DNA of 44,071 bases, from positions 1-44,071 of the forward strand of contig CAVFNZ010000005.1 of assembly GCA_963624095.1 (NCBI GenBank), in the 5' to 3' direction. Shown here in pieces: positions 23,485 to 30,730 of the stretch. The notes beneath the pieces were generated by a model. The model was not told the origin of the DNA. It saw only the letters and a program-made list of their open reading frames with translations, and searched no databases. Both the position numbers and the translations under genes were made by a program. The stretch's first letter is position 1. Every line of letters begins with the position of its first letter. The stretch comes from Phocaeicola_A sp963624095. GTDB taxonomy: Bacteria > Bacteroidota > Bacteroidia > Bacteroidales > Bacteroidaceae.

Positions 23485-23673
23485 TCATTTATCCTTGTGC
23501 CGATTGGCTCGCCTACGGCGATATTCAGCTTTCATCATGGCCGACCCCGAACCGTGCTGACCGGTGATGTAGGCTTTCTTTTTGGCTTTGGTCTTCACCT
23601 TGGGTTCCGTCTTCACCTCCTTCTTGGCGCCTTTGAAGACTACGCCCTCAATCATTGCTTTTTCTATATCCAT
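23485..23673 (-). CDS. Small lysine/arginine-rich hypothetical protein
   Basis: A possible 62-residue protein starting MDIEKAMIEGVVFKG and continuing with alternating lysines (KTEPKVKTKAKKKAY), a GQHGSGSAMMKAE stretch and a basic end RRRRANRHKDK. It begins 61 bp after the obg stop in the same direction and could be its last cotranscribed gene. An in-frame ATG at 23757 would overlap the obg end and extend it. The composition suggests nucleic-acid or ribosome binding, but no family was recognised and it may not be expressed. Confidence 0.45.
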   Translation of the reverse strand: MDIEKAMIEGVVFKGAKKEVKTEPKVKTKAKKKAYITGQHGSGSAMMKAEYRRRRANRHKDK

Positions 23674-23734
23674 GTCCGTAAACGTTTCTGTTTGTTCGCA
23701 TAAGCCGGCTTGGTCCGGAGCGTCCCCGGTCGCC

Positions 23735-24922
23735 TTATTGCCGCGGGGACTCTTCATCGTCCCACTCCTCCTCTTCGTATTCGTAGTCGAAGTCGTCCAA
23801 ATCCTCCACCTCTTCGTCATCGCAAGTGATGTCGCCATCCTCACCCATCGCTTCGAGTTCACTCCTCAAGGCATTGATATCCTTGTTCTTGTGAACAATG
23901 CGTTGGGAGACGCTCTCCAGTTTGTTGCTCTCGCTGTTGAGGGCAGTCCACAGGATGTCTTTCAGCTCCTGGATTCCCGTCTTGGTAATGGAGGAGATGA
24001 ACACGTGAGGGATGTTTGCGGGAAGGTTTTCCTCCAACATCCCCATAAGTTCCTCGTCAAGCATATCACTCTTGGTGATGGCAAGCACACGCTGCTTGTC
24101 GAGCATCTCGGGATTGAACTTGGTCAGTTCGTTGAGCAACACTTCATATTCCCGGCAGATGTCATCGGCATCGGCGGGCACCATGAACAGCAACAGGGAG
24201 TTGCGCTCGATGTGACGCAAGAAGCGCAAGCCCAGACCTTTGCCTTCGCTCGCTCCCTCGATGATGCCGGGGATGTCGGCCATCACGAACGACTTGCCGT
24301 CGCGATAGGCCACGATGCCGAGGTTGGGTTCCAGGGTGGTGAAGGGGTAGTTGGCAATCTTGGGACGGGCGGACGACACCACAGAGAGCAAGGTGGACTT
24401 GCCCACGTTGGGGAATCCCACCAGTCCCACATCGGCCAAGAGCTTCAGTTCGAGCACCACGGTGAGTTCCTGCATGGGCTCGCCCGGTTGCGCGAACCGC
24501 GGGGCTTGGCGTGTGGCGGTCTTAAAGTGCCAGTTGCCCAGTCCGCCACGACCGCCTTTCAGCAGCACCACCTCCTGTCCGTGTTCGGTGATGTCGCAAA
24601 GGTACTCGCCCGTCTCGGCATTGTAAGCCACGGTGCCGCAAGGCACCTCTATCACCTTGTCCTGCCCGTCCTTGCCAAAGCTGCGGCTCGAAGAGCCGTT
24701 GCCTCCATGTCCGGCGAAGACGTGACGGTCGTACTTCAGGTGAAGGAGCGTCCAGTAGTTGCGGTTTCCTCTCAGAATGACATGGCCTCCCCTGCCGCCG
24801 TCACCGCCGTCGGGACCGCCGTTAGGAACATACTTGGCCCGGCGCATGTGGGCGGAGCCGCGACCTCCCTTGCCTGATCGGCAATATATTTTTACATAGT
24901 CAACAAAATTGGATTCTGCCAT
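23735..24922 (-). CDS. obg: Obg/CgtA GTPase
   Basis: A 395-residue ribosome-associated GTPase acting in 50S assembly and growth control. The glycine-rich Obg fold fills about 1-160 (SGKGGRGSAHMRR, GGPDGGDGGRGGHV, GKDGQDKVIEVPCGT). The G domain has the P-loop GFPNVGKST, switch II DIPGIIEGASEGKGLG, TKSD as the G4 motif, and ISSIT as G5. The C-terminus is a strongly acidic tail (EEEEWDDEES). The ATG at 24922 was chosen because MAESNFVDYVKIY is the normal family start; an upstream in-frame ATG at 24991 runs through a terminator-like hairpin. Confidence 0.95.
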   Translation of the reverse strand: MAESNFVDYVKIYCRSGKGGRGSAHMRRAKYVPNGGPDGGDGGRGGHVILRGNRNYWTLLHLKYDRHVFAGHGGNGSSSRSFGKDGQDKVIEVPCGTVAYNAETGEYLCDITEHGQEVVLLKGGRGGLGNWHFKTATRQAPRFAQPGEPMQELTVVLELKLLADVGLVGFPNVGKSTLLSVVSSARPKIANYPFTTLEPNLGIVAYRDGKSFVMADIPGIIEGASEGKGLGLRFLRHIERNSLLLFMVPADADDICREYEVLLNELTKFNPEMLDKQRVLAITKSDMLDEELMGMLEENLPANIPHVFISSITKTGIQELKDILWTALNSESNKLESVSQRIVHKNKDINALRSELEAMGEDGDITCDDEEVEDLDDFDYEYEEEEWDDEESPRQ

Positions 24923-24950
24923 GTCTCTTCGATTTAACGTTCCGTGAAAT

Positions 24951-25005
24951 ATGAAAAGGGAGCCGCACCCTTGCGTTGGCGTTAGCGCCACCCCGTGCGA
25001 CTCCC
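24951..25005 (-). terminator. Hairpin with T-run between adk and obg
   Basis: On the minus strand GGGAG-T-CGCAC pairs with GTGCG-G-CTCCC, with an inner GGCGCTAACGCC stem, followed by TTTTCA. It lies 12 bp after the adk stop and 28 bp before the obg ATG. No TAnnTTTG box was seen between it and obg, so obg would need read-through. Confidence 0.6.
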
Positions 25006-25016
25006 GTTATGATCTG

Positions 25017-25586
25017 TTACAACTTCTCTATGGCCGCAACGATGTCCGCAAAGATAGCGTCCATGGTTCCCAGGCCATTGATGTGTTGGTATTTGCCTTC
25101 GTTCTTGAACCAGTCAATCAGCGGAGCGGTCTGTGAATGGTAAACCACCAGGCGTTTCTTGATGGTCTCTTCGTTGTCGTCGGCACGACCGGAGTCCTTG
25201 CCGCGTTTGATGAGACGGACCATCAGTTCGTCCTCGGGCACTTCCAGGTCGAGCATGATGGAAACCTCCTGTCCGCGCTCGGCCAACATCTTCTTCAGAG
25301 CCTCAGCCTGCGCGATGGTACGGGGGAAGCCATCGAAGATGACACCCTTGCTGTCCTTGAACGAATCGAGCACACTTGCCAGGATGCTAATCATCAGGTC
25401 ATCGGGAATCAGCTGACCCTGGTCGATATATCCTTTTGCGGTCTTACCCAGTTCCGTACCGTTCTTCATCTCGGCGCGCAACACGTCGCCCGTAGAGATG
25501 TGGTTAATTCCAAACTTTTCTACAATACGTTCACTCTGAGTTCCTTTGCCTGAACCCGGAGCTCCAAAAATCACAATGTTCAACAT
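25017..25586 (-). CDS. adk: Adenylate kinase
   Basis: A 189-residue enzyme interconverting AMP + ATP and 2 ADP in the cytoplasm. The P-loop is GAPGSGKGT near residues 8-16, the AMP-binding region is TGDVLRAEMK near 32-41, and FDGFPRTIAQAEAL near 84-97 is diagnostic. The lid is the short type (RGKDSGRADDNEETIKKRL), as in other enzymes of this length. It sits between hpt and obg on the same strand, an order common in Bacteroidales. Confidence 0.96.
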   Translation of the reverse strand: MLNIVIFGAPGSGKGTQSERIVEKFGINHISTGDVLRAEMKNGTELGKTAKGYIDQGQLIPDDLMISILASVLDSFKDSKGVIFDGFPRTIAQAEALKKMLAERGQEVSIMLDLEVPEDELMVRLIKRGKDSGRADDNEETIKKRLVVYHSQTAPLIDWFKNEGKYQHINGLGTMDAIFADIVAAIEKL

Positions 25587-25633
25587 ATCTCTTTATACCT
25601 TATAATATAGAATCTCATTTCATTCGTTTTCGC

Positions 25634-26173
25634 TCATTCGCTCACCAGCGAATAGATGTCCGGGAGGTTGCGGCCATAGCCGTCGTAGTCCAAGCCATAG
25701 CCGACAATGAAATCGTTGGCTATGTTGAAAGCCCGGTAATCGACACGCACATCCACCTTCAGCAGCTCCGGCTTCACCAGCAGCGTGGCCACCTTCACCT
25801 CCTTCGGTCCGCGCTCCGCCAAATAATCGAGCATGTACTTCATGGTGAATCCGGTCTCCACGATATCCTCCACAATCACCACCGTACGGTCTTTCACGTC
25901 CTGCGTCAGGCCAAGGAACTCCTTCACTTGTCCTGTCGAAGAAGTCCCCTGGTACGAAGAGAACTTCACAAAGCAAAGTTCACTGGGGATGGAGACGGAC
26001 TTCATCAGGTCTGCCATGAACATGAACGAGCCATTCAGTACGCCGAGGAAAATGGGGTTCTTCCCATCCAGATCGGACGAGATTTCTTCGGCTACGCGCT
26101 TCACCTGCTTTTGGATTTCCGCCGCAGGGATGGAAACAGCAAATGTTTTGTCCTTTATCGTCAAGACATCCAT
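25634..26173 (-). CDS. hpt: Hypoxanthine phosphoribosyltransferase
   Basis: A 179-residue purine-salvage enzyme joining hypoxanthine or guanine to PRPP. The PRPP-binding loop is VVIVEDIVETGFT at about 98-110; LGVLNGSFMFMADL near 43-56 and the C-terminal DYRAFNIANDFIVGYGLDY segment are typical. It heads the hpt-adk-obg group. A promoter is seen at 26201-26232. Confidence 0.93.
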   Translation of the reverse strand: MDVLTIKDKTFAVSIPAAEIQKQVKRVAEEISSDLDGKNPIFLGVLNGSFMFMADLMKSVSIPSELCFVKFSSYQGTSSTGQVKEFLGLTQDVKDRTVVIVEDIVETGFTMKYMLDYLAERGPKEVKVATLLVKPELLKVDVRVDYRAFNIANDFIVGYGLDYDGYGRNLPDIYSLVSE

Positions 26174-26200
26174 AAATCGTTAGGTTTGCAAAATAGACTG

Positions 26201-26232
26201 CAAAAATAAGTTTTTTCCCGCAAAGAGGACAA
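26201..26232 (-). promoter_or_regulatory. Promoter of hpt
   Basis: On the minus strand TTG (26232-26230), a 21-bp spacer and TATTTTTG (26208-26201), about 28 bp before the ATG at 26173. Confidence 0.5.
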
Positions 26233-26250
26233 CCTTTACCATGAAAATCG

Positions 26251-26258
26251 TAATTTTG
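26251..26258 (+). promoter_or_regulatory. -7 promoter element of nnr
   Basis: TAATTTTG fits TAnnTTTG, 30 bp before the GTG start at 26289. No clear -33 box is seen. Confidence 0.45.
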
Positions 26259-26288
26259 AAGCCGGAAAGAATAAAGACGTAAAGAATC

Positions 26289-27800
26289 GTGAAAATACTG
26301 ACGAATGTTCAAATCAAAGAATGGGACAAGTACACCGTTGAGCATGAACCTGTCTCATCCATCGATTTGATGGAACGGGCGGCACGCGCCTTGACGGATT
26401 CCATCAAAAGGCGGTGGAGCACGTTTGTACCCGTGTACCTCTTTGCCGGCCCGGGCAACAATGGCGGCGACACGTTGGCCATCGCCCGCATGCTTTCCGA
26501 AGAGGGGTACAAGACCCACGTTTACCTGTTCAACACCGCAGGTAAGTTGTCCGCCGACTGTGCCACCAACAAGGAACGTTTGAAAGCATGCAACGTGGCC
26601 TTCACCGAAATCAACAAGCAATTCAACCCGCCCCAGCTGCCCAAGGGATGCCTGGTGGTGGACGGACTCTTCGGTTCGGGGCTGAACAAACCCCTGAACG
26701 GGGGATACGCCATGGTGGTGAAATACATCAACCAGTCGGAAGCCACGGTGGTCTCCATCGACGTCCCTTCGGGACTGATGTGCGAAGACAACGCGTACAA
26801 TGTGCGCAACCACGTCATACGGGCGGACGTAACGCTGACGCTGCAGAAGCCCAAACTGGCTTTCCTGTTCGCCGAGAACCGGGAGGTCATCGGGGAGTTG
26901 GAGGTGCTGGACATCCAGCTGTTGCCCCAGTGGCTCGATGGCGTGGAGACGGCTTACCACGTCACGGAGGCTTATGAAATAAAGAGTCTGGTCCATCCGC
27001 GGAAGAAGTTCGCCCACAAGGGCGACTTCGGTCACGGCTTGCTGATAGCAGGCAAATACGGCATGGCGGGAGCTTCGATACTGGCGGCCAAGGCTTGCAT
27101 GCGTTGCGGGATAGGCCTGCTGACCGTACACGTCCCGCTCCGCAACAACGACATCCTGCAGACGGCCGTCCCGGAAGCGATTATCGAACATGACCAAAAC
27201 GAGGAGTTCTTCACCAGCGTGAACGAGAAGGGCAACTTCAGTGCCGTAGCCATCGGCCCCGGCATCGGACAGATGCCCGACACCGCCCTGGCGATGAGCG
27301 ACCAGATAAAGCAGACGCATGTGCCCTTGATACTGGATGCCGACGCGCTGAACATCCTCTCGGTGTACAAAGGGTGGCTGCAACAGCTACCCCCACAGAC
27401 GATACTGACCCCGCACCCCAAGGAATTCGAGCGACTGGCCGGCTCGTGCAACGATTCGTTCGAGCGGCTGTCGAAGGCGAGAGACTTGGCGACGAGACAG
27501 CAGCTCTACATCATCCTGAAGGGAGCATGGACCGCAGTGGTCACGCCCGAAGGGAACGTTTACTTCAACCCGACCGGCAATCCGGGCATGGCCACCGCCG
27601 GAAGCGGTGACGTGCTCACAGGTATCCTGTTGGCACTGACGGCCCAGGGCTACACCCAGGAGGACGCGTGCCGACTGGGTGTCTACCTGCACGGACTGGC
27701 CGGAGACATCGCCGCGGAAGAGATGGGCGAAGTGAGCATGACGGCAAGCGACCTCATCGATGCGCTGCCAAAGGCATGGAAACGGCTAATGGAGAACTGA
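26289..27800 (+). CDS. nnr: Bifunctional NAD(P)H-hydrate epimerase/dehydratase
   Basis: A 503-residue fusion that repairs hydrated NADH and NADPH. The N-terminal epimerase domain (YjeF_N, about 1-215) shows GPGNNGGDTLAIARML with Asp61; the C-terminal ADP-dependent dehydratase domain (about 225-500) has LDADALNIL, TPHPKEFERL and GNPGMATAGSGDVLTGIL with the expected catalytic Asp441. The start is GTG at 26289, which gives the usual MKILTNVQIKEWD opening. Divergent from hpt, with the two promoters close together; the DUF4831 gene follows after 30 bp. Confidence 0.94.
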   Translation: MKILTNVQIKEWDKYTVEHEPVSSIDLMERAARALTDSIKRRWSTFVPVYLFAGPGNNGGDTLAIARMLSEEGYKTHVYLFNTAGKLSADCATNKERLKACNVAFTEINKQFNPPQLPKGCLVVDGLFGSGLNKPLNGGYAMVVKYINQSEATVVSIDVPSGLMCEDNAYNVRNHVIRADVTLTLQKPKLAFLFAENREVIGELEVLDIQLLPQWLDGVETAYHVTEAYEIKSLVHPRKKFAHKGDFGHGLLIAGKYGMAGASILAAKACMRCGIGLLTVHVPLRNNDILQTAVPEAIIEHDQNEEFFTSVNEKGNFSAVAIGPGIGQMPDTALAMSDQIKQTHVPLILDADALNILSVYKGWLQQLPPQTILTPHPKEFERLAGSCNDSFERLSKARDLATRQQLYIILKGAWTAVVTPEGNVYFNPTGNPGMATAGSGDVLTGILLALTAQGYTQEDACRLGVYLHGLAGDIAAEEMGEVSMTASDLIDALPKAWKRLMEN

Positions 27801-27830
27801 AACACTTAGACCTCAATAAACGAAAACGAC

Positions 27831-28889
27831 ATGAAAAAGACATGGATACTAACAGGGCTGATGACCGTGACGAACCTCTGCTTCGCACAGACAGAAGTCC
27901 TCAATTACATACCGGGAATGACGGACGGCGTGACCTACTTTCTGCCGAAGACAGCTATCGACATCACCGTGAAGGCGGAACACACCACCTACACGCCCGG
28001 TGACTTTTGCCAGTACGCGGAGAAGTACCTGCGGCTGAACGATGTCTCCACCTCCGCCAACGAGACGTGGGCGATAAAGCGCGTCACCATTCGTCCGACA
28101 GGAGTGCCCGACACAACCAAAGTTTACACGGCGAAGCTGAAGGAGAGGACGGTAGCCCCATTGATGGACTTGACCGAGGACGGCATCATCAAGGCGATAA
28201 ACACGACCCTTGCCGTGACACCCGAGCGAAAGGAAGAGCCGGAAGAACCGGAAGTGGAACTGAATCCGCGCGACTACATGAACGAGGAGATCCTGATGGC
28301 CGGGTCGAGCGCGAAGATGGCGGAACTGGCAGCCAAAGAGATTTACAACATCCGCGAGAGCAAGAACACCATCACCCGCGGACAGGCGGACAGCATGCCC
28401 AAGGACGGGGAGTCGCTGAAGATTATGCTGAAGAACCTGGACGAACAGGAGCGAGCCCTGATGCAGCTCTTCACGGGCAAGACGAGACGGGAAACGAAGA
28501 GTGTCACCGTGCGTGTGGTACCGACGGGCGACCTGAACAAGGAGGTCGTACTCCGTTTCTCCAAGAAGCTGGGCTTCGTGGATGCCGATGACCTCTCCGG
28601 GAATCCCTTGTACCTGACCGTGACGAACCAAAAGAGCATTCCGCAACCGGCCGCCGCGAACGAGAAAGGGAAGAGGAAAACCGCGGGCGTAATCTACAAC
28701 GTCCCCTCCAAAGCCGACATCGTCATTGCGGACATGAACAGAACCTATTACAAAGGAGAGATCAACATCGCGCAGTTTGGCAACACCGAAGTGTTGGTAG
28801 GCAGCCTCTTCAACAAGAAGACCACCACCAAAGTCACCTTCGACCCCACCACGGGCGGACTGCTCAAGATAGAGGCGGCGAACCCCTAA
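27831..28889 (+). CDS. DUF4831-family exported protein
   Basis: A 352-residue protein with a signal peptide (MKKTWILTGLMTVTNLCFAQ) and no lipobox, so probably periplasmic. The body opens with YIPGMTDGVTYFLPKTAIDI and contains PGDFCQYAEKYL and the block ILMAGSSAKMAELAAKEIYNIRESKNTITRGQADSMPKDG, which match the Bacteroidetes DUF4831 family as remembered. No catalytic motif was seen. It probably shares a transcript with nnr; a functional link is not evident. Confidence 0.75.
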   Translation: MKKTWILTGLMTVTNLCFAQTEVLNYIPGMTDGVTYFLPKTAIDITVKAEHTTYTPGDFCQYAEKYLRLNDVSTSANETWAIKRVTIRPTGVPDTTKVYTAKLKERTVAPLMDLTEDGIIKAINTTLAVTPERKEEPEEPEVELNPRDYMNEEILMAGSSAKMAELAAKEIYNIRESKNTITRGQADSMPKDGESLKIMLKNLDEQERALMQLFTGKTRRETKSVTVRVVPTGDLNKEVVLRFSKKLGFVDADDLSGNPLYLTVTNQKSIPQPAAANEKGKRKTAGVIYNVPSKADIVIADMNRTYYKGEINIAQFGNTEVLVGSLFNKKTTTKVTFDPTTGGLLKIEAANP

Positions 28890-28954
28890 GCGGAGCGGCA
28901 CTCTCCTCGGGATGACAAATAGCCGGAAAAGGCCGCGTGAGGAATGAAAACTAC

Positions 28955-29006
28955 ACGCATTCGCTCAAAAAATACACTATCGTTTGGTGCTTAGGCTCTA
29001 CTTTTG
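28955..29006 (+). promoter_or_regulatory. GH28 promoter with candidate regulator site
   Basis: TACTTTTG at 28999-29006 is the -7 box, 22 bp before the GH28 ATG at 29029. ACGCATTCG at 28955-28963 lies exactly 35 bp upstream of it; the same 9-mer at the same spacing precedes the susC promoter at 30613-30664. Neither promoter has a good TTTG at -33, as expected if an activator is needed. Confidence 0.6.
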
Positions 29007-29028
29007 CCATCAAACAATTAGTCGTATT

Positions 29029-30423
29029 ATGAATGGTGTATCAACGAACAAAATCTTCGCGCTGCTCTCAGCGGCACTTCTGATGGTCTCATGCGCGTCG
29101 CAGAGCCAACAACCCTGGAACGTCATGAAGACAATCGACCAACAGATTGTAGCTCCCACGTTCCCGGACAAAGAGTATCTCATCACCGATTACCATGACA
29201 AGGGGGACACGCTCTACACCGAAGCCATACGCAAGGCCATAGAGACTTGCGCCAACAACGGAGGCGGTAAAGTGGTGATTCCCGAGGGTGAATACCTCAC
29301 CGGTCCTATCCAACTGAAGTCCAACGTGAATCTGCACGTCAGCGAGGGGGCGACACTGCGCTTCATCACCGACCCGAAGCAGTTCCCTACGGTACTGACA
29401 CGCATCGAGGGTGTTGACTGCTACAACATCTCACCGCTCATCTATGCCTACGACGAGACAAACGTAGCCATCACGGGCGGAGGCCTGCTCGACGGACAGG
29501 CCGACACCACCAACTGGTTCTCGCCCAAGCGGATAGGAAAGGTAAAGATGCCCGACGGGGCGGAAGTGAACGAGAAGACGTTGCTCTATCAGATGAAGGA
29601 AGACTCCGTGCCCCTGCGCTTGCGCGTATTCAGCGGAGAGAAGGGCATCCGTCCGCAGTTCATCAACCTCTATAAGTGCAGGAACGTGCTGCTCGAAGGA
29701 TTCACGTTGAACCGCTCACCCTTCTGGCTCATTCACCCGTTGATGTCGGAGAACGTGACCGTACGCGGGGTGACGATGGAGAGCCACGGGAACAACAACG
29801 ACGGTTGCGACCCGGAGTCGTGTACCAACGTGAGGATAGAGGACTGCAATTTCAATACGGGTGACGACTGCATCGCCATCAAGTCGGGGCGCGACGAGGA
29901 CGGGCGTTACTGGAACATGCCCAGCCAAAACATCATCGTGCGGAACTGCCGCATGAAGGACGGCCACGCCGGCGTGGCTATCGGCAGCGAAGTGACCGGC
30001 GGATGCTTCAACGTATGGGTGGAGGATTGCCAGATGGACAGCCCCGCACTGGACCGCATCATCCGCATCAAGTCGAACGCTATCCGCGGCGGAGAGGTGA
30101 AGAACGTCTATGTGCGCAACCTCACCGTAGGAGAGTGCCACAGAGCCATCCTGGGCTTTGAGCAGAAGTACTGGCACGTGGACGACGGACCATACCCTCC
30201 CTATTTCCACAACATCCACTTGGAGAACATCACCTCACGGAAAAGCCGGTACGTGCTGTTGCTCGATGGCTTCGAAGACAAGGTGCAGGCCCGTGACATT
30301 TTCCTCAAGAACTGCCGGTTCGATGGAGTGACGGAACCGGATATCAACAAAGTCACCGGCGTGGAGAACATCCGGTTCGACAACGTGACCATCAACGGCA
30401 AACCATTCAAAGGAATTGAATAA
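29029..30423 (+). CDS. GH28 polygalacturonase-type glycoside hydrolase (lipoprotein)
   Basis: A 464-residue right-handed beta-helix enzyme that would hydrolyse galacturonic-acid linkages of pectin. The lipobox is VSC in LLMVSCASQ, so it is anchored in a membrane. GH28 active-site features are visible: NNDGCDPES (for NTDG), GDDCIAIKSG with Asp279 and Asp280, DGHAGVAIGSE (for GHG) and RIIRIKSN (RIK). The ATG at 29029 follows the -7 box by 22 bp; an upstream in-frame ATG at 28984 lies before that box and was rejected. It shares a promoter motif with the following susC gene and so belongs to the same utilisation locus. Confidence 0.92.
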   Translation: MNGVSTNKIFALLSAALLMVSCASQSQQPWNVMKTIDQQIVAPTFPDKEYLITDYHDKGDTLYTEAIRKAIETCANNGGGKVVIPEGEYLTGPIQLKSNVNLHVSEGATLRFITDPKQFPTVLTRIEGVDCYNISPLIYAYDETNVAITGGGLLDGQADTTNWFSPKRIGKVKMPDGAEVNEKTLLYQMKEDSVPLRLRVFSGEKGIRPQFINLYKCRNVLLEGFTLNRSPFWLIHPLMSENVTVRGVTMESHGNNNDGCDPESCTNVRIEDCNFNTGDDCIAIKSGRDEDGRYWNMPSQNIIVRNCRMKDGHAGVAIGSEVTGGCFNVWVEDCQMDSPALDRIIRIKSNAIRGGEVKNVYVRNLTVGECHRAILGFEQKYWHVDDGPYPPYFHNIHLENITSRKSRYVLLLDGFEDKVQARDIFLKNCRFDGVTEPDINKVTGVENIRFDNVTINGKPFKGIE

Positions 30424-30518
30424 CAAGTATTATTATATTAGGTAAACATTCTATTTTAGGTAAAAGGATTATTCCTATTCAGGATTCACCTGCCACGCAG
30501 CCTGTTTGTCAGGAAAGC

Positions 30519-30566
30519 CCCGCTACGGAAAAAGGATATACACCGCCCTTCCGTAGCGGGTTTTGT
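30519..30566 (+). terminator. Intrinsic terminator of the GH28 gene
   Basis: CCCGCTACGGAA (30519-30530) pairs with TTCCGTAGCGGG (30549-30560), followed by TTTTG. It separates GH28 from the susC promoter, so the shared regulator must act at both promoters. The rest of 30424-30730 holds GGACAA-GTT-TTGTCC at 30582-30596 and the susC promoter. Confidence 0.8.
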
Positions 30567-30612
30567 GTGTGGGCGTATGTGGGACAAGTTTTGTCCACCG
30601 ACTAAAACTTAT

Positions 30613-30664
30613 ACGCATTCGGATAATTTCTGCACGGCGATAAGTGCCAGTCACCCTACTTTTG
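30613..30664 (+). promoter_or_regulatory. susC promoter with candidate regulator site
   Basis: The -7 box is TACTTTTG at 30657-30664, 66 bp before the susC ATG. ACGCATTCG at 30613-30621 is exactly 35 bp upstream, as at the GH28 promoter. In both, AAAACT precedes the 9-mer by two or three bases, and CAC lies 11 bp after it. The hybrid regulator encoded at 37916 is the likely binder. Confidence 0.6.
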
Positions 30665-30730
30665 CGACACTGATTAATGGATTATTAGACATGTATAGAA
30701 CGTATTTTTGTTAAACCAATTATTGTTATT

